A DNA stretch of 64,000 bases from Sphingomonas morindae. Lineage in GTDB: Bacteria > Pseudomonadota > Alphaproteobacteria > Sphingomonadales > Sphingomonadaceae. Below the pieces are notes generated by a model. That model saw nothing but the letters and a program-made list of their open reading frames with translations, had not been told where the DNA came from and searched no databases. This document shows, piece by piece, positions 33,370 through 41,766 of this stretch. The stretch covers positions 1,628,001 to 1,692,000 of the forward strand of contig NZ_CP084930.1 of the NCBI RefSeq assembly GCF_023822065.1. The letters run 5' to 3'. Both the position numbers and the translations under genes were made by a program. Every line of letters begins with the position of its first letter. Position 1 is the first letter of the stretch.

Positions 33370-34133
33370 TCCCGCTCCTCATCCTCGCGGCCGCCGTCGC
33401 CGCGACGCCCGCCGCCGCCGATCCGGCGGCGCGCTTCAAGGCCTGCGCGTCGCTGGTCGATACCGCGCCCGACAAGGCGCTGGCCGAAGCGCGGGCCTGG
33501 GCCTCGGGCGGGGGCGGCATCCCCGCCGGCCAATGCCTCGGCCTCGCCCAAAGCGCGCTCGGGGATTGGCGTGGCGCCGCCGACAGCTTCGCCGCGACGG
33601 CCGATCTCGCCGAGCGGCTGGAGGATGGCCGCGCCGTGCCGCTCTGGACCTCGGCGGGCAACGCCGCCCTGGCCGCCGGCGACGCCGCGCGCGCCAAGAC
33701 GCTGCTGACGCGGGCGCTCGCCGCCAAGGCGCTGGTCGGGCCGATGCGCGGCGAAGCCTATCTGGATCGCGCCCGCGCGCAGGTGGCGCTGGGCGCGCTG
33801 CCCGAGGCGCGCACCGATATGGATCAGGCGCTGGGGCTCGTGCCGGGGGATCCGATGGCCTGGCTGCTCTCGGCGGCGCTGGCACGGCGCATGAACGCGC
33901 TCGAGCGCGCCCGCCACGATATCGGCGAGGCGGCGGGCCGCGCCCCGGACGAGCCCGCGATCCTGCTCGAATCGGGCGAGATCGCCGCAGCCGCCGGCGA
34001 TATGAGCCGCGCCCGGGCGGAGTGGGCGCGGGTGCGCGCGCTCGATCCCGGCGGCGAGGCGGCGCGCACCGCCACGCGGCAGCTGAGCGCGAGCGGCGGC
34101 GTGCCCGCCGAGGCGCCACGGCCGGGCCGCTGA
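33366..34133 (+). CDS. Exported tetratricopeptide-repeat protein
   Basis: Periplasmic scaffold-type protein of 255 residues. Starts with GTG overlapping the hydrolase stop (GTGA) with GGAGG four bases before it. A signal peptide (MIPLLILAAAVAATPAAADP) precedes several TPR-like helical pairs of about 34 residues, including GNAALAAGDAARAKTLLTRA, AYLDRARAQVALGALPEART and DMDQALGLVPGDPMAWLLSA. No enzymatic motif. TPR proteins mediate protein-protein contacts; the partner is not evident. Last gene of the symporter-hydrolase-TPR unit. Confidence 0.85.
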   Translation: MIPLLILAAAVAATPAAADPAARFKACASLVDTAPDKALAEARAWASGGGGIPAGQCLGLAQSALGDWRGAADSFAATADLAERLEDGRAVPLWTSAGNAALAAGDAARAKTLLTRALAAKALVGPMRGEAYLDRARAQVALGALPEARTDMDQALGLVPGDPMAWLLSAALARRMNALERARHDIGEAAGRAPDEPAILLESGEIAAAAGDMSRARAEWARVRALDPGGEAARTATRQLSASGGVPAEAPRPGR

Positions 34134-34141
34134 TCGCGCAC

Positions 34142-34171
34142 GGCTTCCACCCGGCGGCCTGAGCCTCTAAG
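34142..34171 (+). promoter_or_regulatory. Candidate promoter motif before gloA
   Basis: GGCTTCC (34142-34148), 17 bases, then TCTAAG (34166-34171), 11 bases before the ATG. The same arrangement stands before the gamma-glutamyltransferase gene at 6196-6225, and both downstream genes act in glutathione metabolism. Experimental support is absent. Confidence 0.25.
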
Positions 34172-34182
34172 GCGGCCGGGTC

Positions 34183-34602
34183 ATGAAATATCTCCACACG
34201 ATGATCCGCGTCTCCGATCTCGAGGCGACGCTCCGCTTCTTCGCCCTGCTCGGGCTGGTCGAGCTGCGCCGCAGCGACAATGCGCAGGGCCGCTACACGC
34301 TTGTCTTCCTCGCCGCGCCCGGCGACGAGGCGGCGCAGGTCGAGCTGACCCATAATTGGGATCATGCGGGCGATTATCCCGGCGGCCGCAATTTCGGCCA
34401 TCTCGCCTATCAGGTGGACGATATCTACCAAGTCTGCGCGCGGCTGATGGCGGCGGGGATCACCATCGCCCGCCCCCCGCGCGACGGGCGCATGGCCTTT
34501 GTCCGCACGCCCGACGCGATCTCGATCGAGCTGCTCCAGGCGGGCGCGGCGCTGCCGCCGGCCGAGCCCTGGCTGTCCATGCCCAATAGCGGCGCCTGGT
34601 GA
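34183..34602 (+). CDS. gloA: Glyoxalase I (lactoylglutathione lyase)
   Basis: Converts the hemithioacetal of methylglyoxal and glutathione to S-lactoylglutathione. The 139-residue VOC-fold protein closely follows the family: LHTMIRVSDLEATLRFF at the start and ELTHNWDHAGDYPGGRNFGH in the middle. All four metal ligands are visible: His5, Glu54, His73 and Glu116. The gene lies 7 bases upstream of gloB, so the two detoxification steps are encoded as one operon. The TCTAAG promoter candidate lies directly upstream. A gene for another VOC protein is possible but the ligand pattern and neighbour favour GloA. Confidence 0.95.
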   Translation: MKYLHTMIRVSDLEATLRFFALLGLVELRRSDNAQGRYTLVFLAAPGDEAAQVELTHNWDHAGDYPGGRNFGHLAYQVDDIYQVCARLMAAGITIARPPRDGRMAFVRTPDAISIELLQAGAALPPAEPWLSMPNSGAW

Positions 34603-34609
34603 GGCGGCG

Positions 34610-35341
34610 ATGCAGGTCGAGATCATCGCCGTGCCCGTGCTCGCGGACAATTATATCTGGCTGATGCACGATCCGGACAGCGGGGAGACGGTGGCGGTGG
34701 ATCCGGGCGTGGGGCCGCCCGTGCTGGCCGAGGCCGAGCGGCGCGGCTGGCGGATCAGCCAGGTGTGGAACACCCACTGGCACAAGGATCATGTCGGCGG
34801 CAACGCGGCGATCAAGGCGGCGACGGGCGCCCGCATCACCGGTCCCGCCGCCGAGGCGGAGCGGATCGGGACGCTCGACCGGCTGGTGCGCGAGGGCGAT
34901 CTCGTCACGCTGGGCGCGCGCGAGGCGCGGGTGCTGGCGGTCGGCGCGCACACCGCCGGCCATATCGCCTTTCATCTGCCGGCCGATCAGGCGGTCTTCA
35001 CCGGCGATACGCTGTTCGCCATGGGCTGCGGCCGGCTGTTCGAGGGCGATGCGGCCGATATGTTCGCCGCGCTCGCCAAGCTGCGCGCGCTGCCGGCGGC
35101 GACGCGCGTCTATTGCGGTCACGAATATACGCTTGCCAATGGCCGGTTCGCGGCGACGGTCGAGCCCGACAATGTCGCCATCCGCAGCCGGCTCGCGGCG
35201 GTGGAGAAGATGCGCGCCGAGGGCCGGCCGACCCTGCCGAGCACGATCGGCGCCGAGCATGAGACCAACCCTTTTCTGCGCGCGCCCGATGTGGCGAGCC
35301 TCGCCGCGCGGCGCGCCGCCAAGGACGGGTTCAGCGGCTGA
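34610..35341 (+). CDS. gloB: Glyoxalase II (hydroxyacylglutathione hydrolase)
   Basis: Hydrolyses S-lactoylglutathione to D-lactate and glutathione, completing methylglyoxal detoxification. The 243-residue metallo-beta-lactamase-fold protein has THWHKDH with His56, His58, Asp60 and His61, then His114 in GAHTAGH, Asp133 in FTGDTLF and His171 in YCGHEYT, the full two-metal set. The C-terminal glyoxalase II domain (about 170-243) ends TLPSTIGAEHETNPFLR. Start ATG has GAGG upstream and follows gloA by seven bases. Convergent with DUF952. Confidence 0.95.
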   Translation: MQVEIIAVPVLADNYIWLMHDPDSGETVAVDPGVGPPVLAEAERRGWRISQVWNTHWHKDHVGGNAAIKAATGARITGPAAEAERIGTLDRLVREGDLVTLGAREARVLAVGAHTAGHIAFHLPADQAVFTGDTLFAMGCGRLFEGDAADMFAALAKLRALPAATRVYCGHEYTLANGRFAATVEPDNVAIRSRLAAVEKMRAEGRPTLPSTIGAEHETNPFLRAPDVASLAARRAAKDGFSG

Positions 35342-35356
35342 GCGGGGCGGCGGCGG

Positions 35357-35665
35357 TCACTCGTCGATCGGGCGGGCCGCCGTCACCGCGTCGAGCGGGA
35401 TGGTGCCATAGACATGGGGGAAGAGCGCGCCGCCGCGCGCGGGTTCCCAGCGCACTGTATCGCCGAGGCGGTCCAGATCGACCTCGACCAGCACCAGCTC
35501 GAGCAGCCCCGCGAAATATTTCTCGTGCGTCGCCGCGACCTGATCGGCGGCGGAGAGGTGGATATAGCCATCCTCGAGATCGATCGGCGCGCCGGTGAAC
35601 AGGCCCGTCGCCTGCCAGGCGGCCCATTGGCCGGCGGTGAGGATTTTGTAGGCGCGTTTGCTCAT
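35357..35665 (-). CDS. DUF952 family protein
   Basis: Small protein of 102 residues matching DUF952, a widespread family without a confirmed function. It carries the conserved DLEDGYIHLSAADQVAATHE segment and the LFPHVYGTIPLDAV end. No signal or membrane segment. Its ATG overlaps the stop of the upstream CDF exporter gene (ATGA), so the two are co-translated. The gene is the last of the zwf-pgl-CDF-DUF952 run. Confidence 0.87.
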   Translation of the reverse strand: MSKRAYKILTAGQWAAWQATGLFTGAPIDLEDGYIHLSAADQVAATHEKYFAGLLELVLVEVDLDRLGDTVRWEPARGGALFPHVYGTIPLDAVTAARPIDE

Positions 35666-36654
35666 GGGTGCAGATGCCCTTCGCCACAGGGGCCGGTTTC
35701 GGTCTGAAGCGTGACATGCCGTACCGCGAAGCGTTCCGCCAGCATCGCGGTGAGCGCCGCGCGCACCGGCTCGGCGCTGCCGGCGGACTCGACCTCGATA
35801 TGCGCGGTGAGGCTCGCATCCTCGCCGGAGAGCGACCAGAGATGCAGATCATGCACGCCGCAAACGCCAGGCGCCGCGATCAGCGCCTCGCGCACCTCGG
35901 CCAGCGAAAGCCGGCGCGGCACGCCTTCCAGCAGCACCTGAGTCGTGTCGCGCAGCAGCGTCCAGGTGCGGGGCAGCACCCAGAAGGCGATCGCGATCGC
36001 CACCACCGGATCGATCCAGGCCCGGCCGGTGAGATGGATGAGGAGCGCGCCGGCGATGACCCCGATCGAGCCGAGCGCATCGGCCCAGACCTCCAGATAG
36101 GCGCCGCGCACCGTCATGCTCTCGCCGCGGCCGCCGGTCAGCACCGCCAGCGCCACGATATTGGCGACCAGGCCGACCAGCGCGACGCCGAGCATGCCGA
36201 GCGACGCCACCGGCTCGGGCGCGAGGATGCGGCGCACGCCCTCCACCAGCACCACGCCGGCGGCGAGGAAGAGCAGCACCGCATTGAAGGCGGCGGCCAG
36301 GATCTCGAAGCGGCGATAGCCGAAGGTGCGCCGATCGTCCGCCGGCTTGGCGGCGATCTTGAGCGCGACCAGCGAGATCGCCAGCGCCGCGACATCGGTG
36401 AGCATGTGCGCGGCATCGGAGAGCAAGGCGAGGCTGCCGAAGCGGAACGCGCCGATCAGTTCGGCCACCAGAATGGTGAGCGTCAGCCCCAGCGCGATCC
36501 TGATGCGGCCCGCGCTGGCGCCGGCGGCATGATCGTGATGGCCGCCCGCGCCGTGCCCGTGCCCGTGCCCGTGCCCGTGCGCATGGCCATGGCCATGGCC
36601 GTGCGCATGGCCATGCCCATGGGGAGCGGCGCCGCGCGGGGCGGAGTCGGCCAC
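35662..36654 (-). CDS. Cation diffusion facilitator exporter, His-rich, zinc type
   Basis: Inner membrane Zn2+/H+ antiporter, CzcD/ZitB-like, that removes excess zinc or similar divalent metals from the cytoplasm. The 330-residue protein starts with GTG and has a histidine/glycine-rich tail (about residues 10-45) able to bind metal, then six membrane helices and a cytoplasmic ferredoxin-like C-terminal domain (about 255-330). TM2 carries SDAAHMLTD (His-x3-Asp) and TM5 EVWADALGS, where some relatives have His in place of Glu. It follows pgl by 33 bases and couples to DUF952. Metal specificity is inferred. Confidence 0.92.
   Translation of the reverse strand: MADSAPRGAAPHGHGHAHGHGHGHAHGHGHGHGHGAGGHHDHAAGASAGRIRIALGLTLTILVAELIGAFRFGSLALLSDAAHMLTDVAALAISLVALKIAAKPADDRRTFGYRRFEILAAAFNAVLLFLAAGVVLVEGVRRILAPEPVASLGMLGVALVGLVANIVALAVLTGGRGESMTVRGAYLEVWADALGSIGVIAGALLIHLTGRAWIDPVVAIAIAFWVLPRTWTLLRDTTQVLLEGVPRRLSLAEVREALIAAPGVCGVHDLHLWSLSGEDASLTAHIEVESAGSAEPVRAALTAMLAERFAVRHVTLQTETGPCGEGHLHP
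36551..36622 (-). repeat. Hexamer repeats encoding the His-rich tail of the CDF exporter
   Basis: Twelve near-identical hexamers of the types CGTGCC and CATGGC lie in tandem on the plus strand, encoding GHGHAHGHGH-type residues on the minus strand. The units are multiples of three bases, so slippage would change histidine count without a frameshift. Confidence 0.75.
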
Positions 36655-36687
36655 CAGCCTCGCCTCAGCCGCGCCGCGCCGCCGGCG

Positions 36688-37386
36688 TCATGCGCGGCGC
36701 CAATGGATGTCGATCGCCTGCTCGGCCTCGGCGAGGACGCGGCCGATCGGCCATTCCGAGGCCTCGCCCTGCGCCAGCGCCTCCTCCAGCACGCGCTTCT
36801 TTTCCGCGCCATCGATGGTGACGAGGATGGTGCGCGCCTGCACGATCGCGCTGCGGGTCAGCGTCACCCGCGCCACCGGCGCCTCGGGCGGCAGCGGATC
36901 GGGGGTCAGGCCGATCGCGCGCTTCTTGCTGCCCAGCGCCTCGTCATAATCGGGTCCGTGGAAGATCGAAGCGGTATGGCCGTTGGTGCCCATGCCGAGC
37001 CAGACGAGATCGAGCGGCCAGTGCAGATCGGAAAGCCGCGCGTCGGCGGCCTCGCCGGCCTGTCGCACGCCCAGCTTCTCGCTCGCCAGCGGCACCACGC
37101 GCGCGCCGAGCGGCAGGAAATGGCGGGCGAGCAGCCCGGCATTGCTGAGCGGATCGTCGACCGCGACGAGGCGATCGTCGCCCGGCACGATCGTCACGCG
37201 CTTCCACGGGAATTTCTGCGTCTTCAGCTTCTCGAAGACGGGGATGGGCGATTTGCCCCCGGGCAGCGCCAGCACGCAATCGCCGCGCGCGTCGATCGCG
37301 CTCTCGATGATGAAGCCGATATCGCCGGCCACCGCCTCGGCCAGTTCCTCGGCCGTGTCATAATCCCACCACTCGGCCTCAATCAT
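36688..37386 (-). CDS. pgl: 6-phosphogluconolactonase
   Basis: Hydrolyses 6-phosphogluconolactone to 6-phosphogluconate, second step of the oxidative pentose phosphate and Entner-Doudoroff routes. The 232-residue DevB-type protein has LALPGGKSPIPVFEKL, VTIVPGDDRLVAVDDPLSNAG, LVWLGMGTNGHTASIFHG (active-site region with His) and VARVTLTRSAIVQARTILV. The ATG lies 8 bases inside the end of zwf, so the pair is co-translated. The edd and eda genes are not in the window. Confidence 0.94.
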   Translation of the reverse strand: MIEAEWWDYDTAEELAEAVAGDIGFIIESAIDARGDCVLALPGGKSPIPVFEKLKTQKFPWKRVTIVPGDDRLVAVDDPLSNAGLLARHFLPLGARVVPLASEKLGVRQAGEAADARLSDLHWPLDLVWLGMGTNGHTASIFHGPDYDEALGSKKRAIGLTPDPLPPEAPVARVTLTRSAIVQARTILVTIDGAEKKRVLEEALAQGEASEWPIGRVLAEAEQAIDIHWRRA

Positions 37387-38869
37387 GCCAGGTCACTCCG
37401 TCGCGTTCGGTCAATGCAATCGCCGCCGAGGGCCCCCAGGTTCCCGCCGCATAGGGACGCGGCACGACATGGGCGGCATCCCAGCCGTCGCGGATCGCGT
37501 CGATCCACTGCCATTGCGCCTCCACCTCGTCGCGGCGCACGAACAGCGTCGGATCGCCCTCGATCAGGTCGAGCAGCAGCCGCTCATAGGCGATGCGGCG
37601 GCGGAAGCCGGCAAAGGCCGTGGTGAGCGACAGATCGAGCGGCACCTCCCGCAGGCGGATGCCTTCGCGGTCCAGCCCCGGCTCCTTGGCCATCACCAGC
37701 AGCCGGATCGATTCCTCGGGCTGAATGCGGATCAGCAGCTTGTTGGATTGCAGCACCGCGCCGCGGCTGCCGAAGATCGAGTGCGGCACCTCGCGGAACT
37801 GGATGTAGATTTCCGAGTGGCGGTTGGGCAGCCGCTTGCCGGTGCGCAGATAGAAGGGCACGCCGTGCCAGCGCCAATTATCGACATGCGCCTTGAGCGC
37901 AACGAAGGTCTCGGTGTTGGAGGCGCGGCCGAGTTCGTCGATATAGCCCGGCACCGCGCGGCCGCCCACGGCACCCTCGGCATATTGGCCGGTGACGGTG
38001 TGGCTCGCCACCGTCGCCCGGTCGATCGGGCGGAGCGAGCGCAGCACCTTGAGCTTCTCGTCGCGCACCGAGCGCGGACCGAACCGCGCCGGCGGCTCCA
38101 TGGCGACCAGCGCGAGCAGCTGCAGCATATGGTTCTGGACCATGTCGCGCAGCGCGCCGACGCCGTCATAATAGGAGACGCGCCCCTCCAGCCCGACCGT
38201 CTCCGAGACGGTGATCTGGACATGCTCGATCGCCTCGGCGTTCCACAGGGGCTCGAACATGCGGTTGCCGAAGCGCAGCGCGAGCAGGTTCTGCACCGTC
38301 TCCTTGCCGAGATAATGATCGATCCGGAAGGTCCGCTCCTCGGGATAGGCGGCGGCCACGGCATCGTTGATCACGGCCGAGCTGGCGAGATCATGGCCCA
38401 GCGGCTTCTCCAGCCCGATCCGCACATTGGGTCCATCGAGCCCGGCCAGCTTGAGGCCGGCGATGGTCGAGCCGAACAGCGAGGGCGCGGTCGAGAGATA
38501 GATGGCGATCGGCTGGTCGTGCTCGACGCCGAGCGGCTGCGAGAGCGCGCTGAAGCTTTCCGGGCGCGAGGCATCGAGCGGCACATATTTCAGCCGCTCG
38601 AGAAAGCCGGGAATCGCGTCCGGATTGCGCGCGTCGGCGGAAAGATGCGTCTCCAGGGCCTTGGCCGCGACCTGGCGGAAGCCCTCGTCATCGAGTTCGG
38701 AGCGCGCGGTGCCGACGATGCGCAGCTCGGGCGCGATCAGCCCCTCGGCATGCAGCGCGAAGAGCGAAGGGATGAGCATGCGCTGGGCGAGATCGCCGGT
38801 GGCGCCGAACAGCAAGAGCCGGCTCGCCGGCAGAACGGCGCCGGGCTGAGGGCGGGGATTTTCGATCAT
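37379..38869 (-). CDS. zwf: Glucose-6-phosphate 1-dehydrogenase
   Basis: Oxidises glucose-6-phosphate to 6-phosphogluconolactone with NAD(P)+. The 496-residue protein has the dinucleotide fold start LLLFGATGDLAQRMLIPSL, the catalytic RIDHYLGKE at 182-190 with the general-base histidine, and FYLRTGKRLP further on. Length is typical of the bacterial enzyme. AGGGAG six bases before the ATG supports the start. It heads the minus-strand run zwf-pgl-CDF-DUF952. The gap to the upstream rel gene stop is 92 bases. Confidence 0.96.
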   Translation of the reverse strand: MIENPRPQPGAVLPASRLLLFGATGDLAQRMLIPSLFALHAEGLIAPELRIVGTARSELDDEGFRQVAAKALETHLSADARNPDAIPGFLERLKYVPLDASRPESFSALSQPLGVEHDQPIAIYLSTAPSLFGSTIAGLKLAGLDGPNVRIGLEKPLGHDLASSAVINDAVAAAYPEERTFRIDHYLGKETVQNLLALRFGNRMFEPLWNAEAIEHVQITVSETVGLEGRVSYYDGVGALRDMVQNHMLQLLALVAMEPPARFGPRSVRDEKLKVLRSLRPIDRATVASHTVTGQYAEGAVGGRAVPGYIDELGRASNTETFVALKAHVDNWRWHGVPFYLRTGKRLPNRHSEIYIQFREVPHSIFGSRGAVLQSNKLLIRIQPEESIRLLVMAKEPGLDREGIRLREVPLDLSLTTAFAGFRRRIAYERLLLDLIEGDPTLFVRRDEVEAQWQWIDAIRDGWDAAHVVPRPYAAGTWGPSAAIALTERDGVTWHD

Positions 38870-38961
38870 GACGACTCCCTAATCGCTGGCGCGGCAGGCT
38901 TTGGCGCAAAGCGCGCGGTAAGGCCAGCGCCGTCGTGGTGGATGGGGGGGATCGGCGGCGC

Positions 38962-41103
38962 TCAGGCCGCCTCCCAGCGCGCTTCCTCCTCCTCGCCGCG
39001 CCGCACGCGCTCGGCCGAGGACACTGCGTCGGCCGCGCGCAGCGCCGCCAGGATGCGCATCAGATGCGCCAGGTCGCGCACCTCGAGATCGACATGGAAG
39101 GTGTGGAAGCTCGCATCGCGGTGGGTGAGCGAGAGGTTGAGGATATTGGCGGCGTGCGCGCCGAGGATGCCGGCCATCACGCCGAGCGCGCCGGGCTCGT
39201 TGCGCAGGATGACGGACAGGCGCGCGGTGCCCCCGTCCGAGGCGTCGCCCCAGGCTAGATCCACCCAATCGGCATCGCCCTGCGCCGCCAGCGTCGCGCA
39301 GTCGATGGCGTGCACCTCCACCGGCGCGTCGGGCCGGCGCAGGCCGACGATGCGGTCGCCCGGCACCGGGTGGCAGCAGGCGGCGAGGCGGAAGGCGACG
39401 CCGGGGGTGAGCCCCTTGATCGAGACGGCGTCGCGGTGCGGCAGCGCGCGCGGCGGCGGTGCGCTGGCGGCGGCCACGCCGGGCATCAGCGCGTCCGCCA
39501 CCGCCGCATCATCGATGCTGCGCCGCGCGATCGCCTCCATCAGCGCCTCCTCGCTCGGCAGATGCAGCCGCTTCAGCGCCTCGCCCAGCGCCTCGGGCCG
39601 CACCGGCGCGGGCAGGCGCGCGACGATCTCCTCGTAGAATTTTCGGCCCAGCGCGATCGTCTCGTCGCGTTCCTTGTTGCGCACATAGCGGCGCAGCGAG
39701 GCGCGCGCCTTGGCGGTGACGACGAAGTTGAGCCATTCCGGCTGCGGGCTCTGCGCCGCCGATTTGAGGATCTGCACCTGATCGCCATTGGCGATCGGCG
39801 TGCGCAGCGGCACCAGCCGGCCATTGACCTTGGCGCCGACCGCCTGGTTGCCGAGATCGGTATGCACGGCATAGGCGAAGTCGATCGGCGTCGCCCCCTT
39901 GGGCAGCTGGATCAGCTCGCCGCTCGGCGTGAAGGCGAAGATGCGATCCTGGTACATCGCCATGCGGGTATGTTCGAGCAGCTCCTCCGCGCTCTCGGCG
40001 GTGTCGAGAATCTCGACCAGATCGCGGATCCAGCTGACCTTGCGCCCGCCCGTATCGGCGGGCGTGCCCGATTTATAGGCCCAGTGCGCGGCGTAGCCGA
40101 ATTCGGCCTGGGCGTGCATCGCCTCCGAGCGGATCTGGATCTCCACCCGCGCCTTCTCATTGTGGATGACGGTGGTGTGCAGCGAGCGATAGCCGTTGCG
40201 CTTGGGGGTGGAGACATAATCCTTGAACCGGCCCGGCACCATCGGCCAGCGCTGGTGGATCAGGCCCAGCGCGCGATAGCATTGCTCGGTATCCGCCACC
40301 ACCGCGCGGAACGCCATCACGTCCGATAGCTGCTCGAAGCTGATGTGGCGCTCGGTCATCTTGCGCCAGATCGAATAGGGATGTTTCTCGCGCCCCGTCA
40401 CCTCGGCCTGGATGCCGTGGCGGCCGAGCAGCAGCGTCAGGCCCGAGGCGATCCGCGCGACGCGATCGCCGCTATCGCCCTCGCGCATCTGCTCCAGCCG
40501 CTTGGTGATCGATTCATAGGCTTCGGGCTCAAGCTCGCGGAAGGCGAGCGTCTGCATCTCCTTCATGAACTCGTACATGCCGATGCGCTCGGCGAGCGGC
40601 GCGTAGATCTCCATCGTCTCGCGGGCGATGCGGCGGCGCTTGTCGGGATTGGGGATGTGCCGGAGCGTGCGCATATTGTGCAGCCGGTCGGCCAGCTTGA
40701 CCAGCAGCACGCGGATGTCGTCCGACATGGCGAGCAGGAATTTGCGCAGATTCTCGGCGGCGCGCTGGCTTTCGGACTGGGCCTCGATCTTGCTCAGCTT
40801 GGTGACGCCATCCACCATCCGCGCCACCTGCGTCCCGAACAGACGCTCGATCTCGTCATAGGTCGCCACCGTATCCTCGATCGTATCGTGGAGGATGGCG
40901 GTGGCGATCGTCTGATCGTCGAGGTGCAGATCGGTCAGGATGCCCGCCACCTCGATCGGATGGCTGAAATAGGGATCGCCGGACGCGCGCTTCTGATTGC
41001 CATGCGCCTTCATCGAAAACACATAGGCGCGGTCGAGCAGTTCCTCGTCCGCATCGGGGTCGTAGCGGCGCACCCGCTCGACAAGCTCATATTGTCTCAA
41101 CAC
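38962..41103 (-). CDS. Bifunctional (p)ppGpp synthase/hydrolase, Rel/SpoT type
   Basis: Makes and degrades the alarmone (p)ppGpp in the stringent response. The 713-residue protein has the HD hydrolase domain with an intact HDTIED (about 71-76), the synthetase domain with RLHNMRTLRHI and GYRSLHTTVI, a TGS domain (IFAFTPSGELIQLPKGATPI), a zinc/helical region and a C-terminal ACT domain (RLSVILRNEPGALGVMAGIL). Both catalytic sites look complete, as in the single alphaproteobacterial Rel. I use the GTG that gives MLRQYELVERV; a TTG 12 codons upstream is an alternative. Diverges from HxlR and lies downstream of rpoZ on the same strand. Confidence 0.94.
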   Translation of the reverse strand: MLRQYELVERVRRYDPDADEELLDRAYVFSMKAHGNQKRASGDPYFSHPIEVAGILTDLHLDDQTIATAILHDTIEDTVATYDEIERLFGTQVARMVDGVTKLSKIEAQSESQRAAENLRKFLLAMSDDIRVLLVKLADRLHNMRTLRHIPNPDKRRRIARETMEIYAPLAERIGMYEFMKEMQTLAFRELEPEAYESITKRLEQMREGDSGDRVARIASGLTLLLGRHGIQAEVTGREKHPYSIWRKMTERHISFEQLSDVMAFRAVVADTEQCYRALGLIHQRWPMVPGRFKDYVSTPKRNGYRSLHTTVIHNEKARVEIQIRSEAMHAQAEFGYAAHWAYKSGTPADTGGRKVSWIRDLVEILDTAESAEELLEHTRMAMYQDRIFAFTPSGELIQLPKGATPIDFAYAVHTDLGNQAVGAKVNGRLVPLRTPIANGDQVQILKSAAQSPQPEWLNFVVTAKARASLRRYVRNKERDETIALGRKFYEEIVARLPAPVRPEALGEALKRLHLPSEEALMEAIARRSIDDAAVADALMPGVAAASAPPPRALPHRDAVSIKGLTPGVAFRLAACCHPVPGDRIVGLRRPDAPVEVHAIDCATLAAQGDADWVDLAWGDASDGGTARLSVILRNEPGALGVMAGILGAHAANILNLSLTHRDASFHTFHVDLEVRDLAHLMRILAALRAADAVSSAERVRRGEEEEARWEAA

Positions 41104-41187
41104 CGGGGCAGGATGTGGCGGCTGAAGCGCGGATGGCAAGCGGCAAGGCGCGTTTGGAACACAGTCATTCGATTTTCGTCGATGCTG

Positions 41188-41216
41188 TTGCAGACTCGTC
41201 TGGATTCAATCTGCAA
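41188..41216. promoter_or_regulatory. Palindromic operator candidate before the HxlR gene
   Basis: TTGCAGA (41188-41194) and TCTGCAA (41210-41216) make a perfect 7-bp inverted repeat around 15 bases, in the gap between divergent rel and HxlR genes. The 22-base centre spacing (two helical turns) fits a dimeric winged-helix regulator; autoregulation by the HxlR protein is the simplest reading. Confidence 0.5.
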
Positions 41217-41235
41217 AGCAGCGGATAGTCTCACT

Positions 41236-41718
41236 GTGGAAGATACGGAACGCCTTCGCCGGATGGTTGCCGGCTGCAATCTCGACGCCGCCCTGGAGGC
41301 GGTGGGCGAGCGCTGGTCCTTTCTGATCCTCCGCGGCGCCTTCAACGGCGCCCGCCATTTCGAGCAGTTCCAGTCGGTGCTCGGGATCGCCCGCAACGTG
41401 CTCGCCAACCGCCTCGCGCGGCTGGTGGAACATGGCATTCTCGAGCGGCTGCCCTGCCTCGATGACCGGCGCCGCGTCGAATATCGGCTCACCCCCAAGG
41501 GCGAGGCGCTGCTGCCGGCGGTGGTGGCGCTGCGCCAATGGGGCGATCGCTGGGGCTGCGAGCAGCCGCCCAAGGCGCGGCTGGTGGACGATCGCGACAA
41601 TCGGCCGATCGCCGAGGTGCGCGTCCACGCGCATGACGGCCGCGTGCTGGGCCTGGGCGATATGCATTGGGAGCCGGCCGAAGCCGTCCAGCCGCTCGCC
41701 GAGGCGTCCGCCGCCTGA
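41236..41718 (+). CDS. HxlR/MarR-like winged helix regulator
   Basis: Dimeric winged-helix transcriptional regulator of the HxlR family. The domain starts CNLDAALEAVGERWSFLILR and continues HFEQFQSVLGIARNVLANRL and LVEHGILERLPCLDDRRRVE, then YRLTPKGEALLPAVVALRQW, all typical. About 60 extra C-terminal residues follow. I use the GTG at 41236 (160 residues); an ATG at 41182 is also in frame but would lie inside the palindrome. The inducing signal is unknown. It sits between rpoZ and rel, on the opposite strand. Confidence 0.85.
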   Translation: MEDTERLRRMVAGCNLDAALEAVGERWSFLILRGAFNGARHFEQFQSVLGIARNVLANRLARLVEHGILERLPCLDDRRRVEYRLTPKGEALLPAVVALRQWGDRWGCEQPPKARLVDDRDNRPIAEVRVHAHDGRVLGLGDMHWEPAEAVQPLAEASAA

Positions 41719-41763
41719 TCGACGCCGGCGCGCCGCCCGGACGGGCGAGGCGCGCCGGATCAG
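41715..41763. terminator. Bidirectional hairpin between convergent HxlR and rpoZ
   Basis: CCGGCGCGCC (41725-41734) pairs perfectly with GGCGCGCCGG (41749-41758), extended outward by CTGATC (41715-41720) with GATCAG (41758-41763). It covers the HxlR stop codon and ends before the rpoZ stop. It lacks a T-run. Confidence 0.5.
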
Positions 41764-41766
41764 CGC

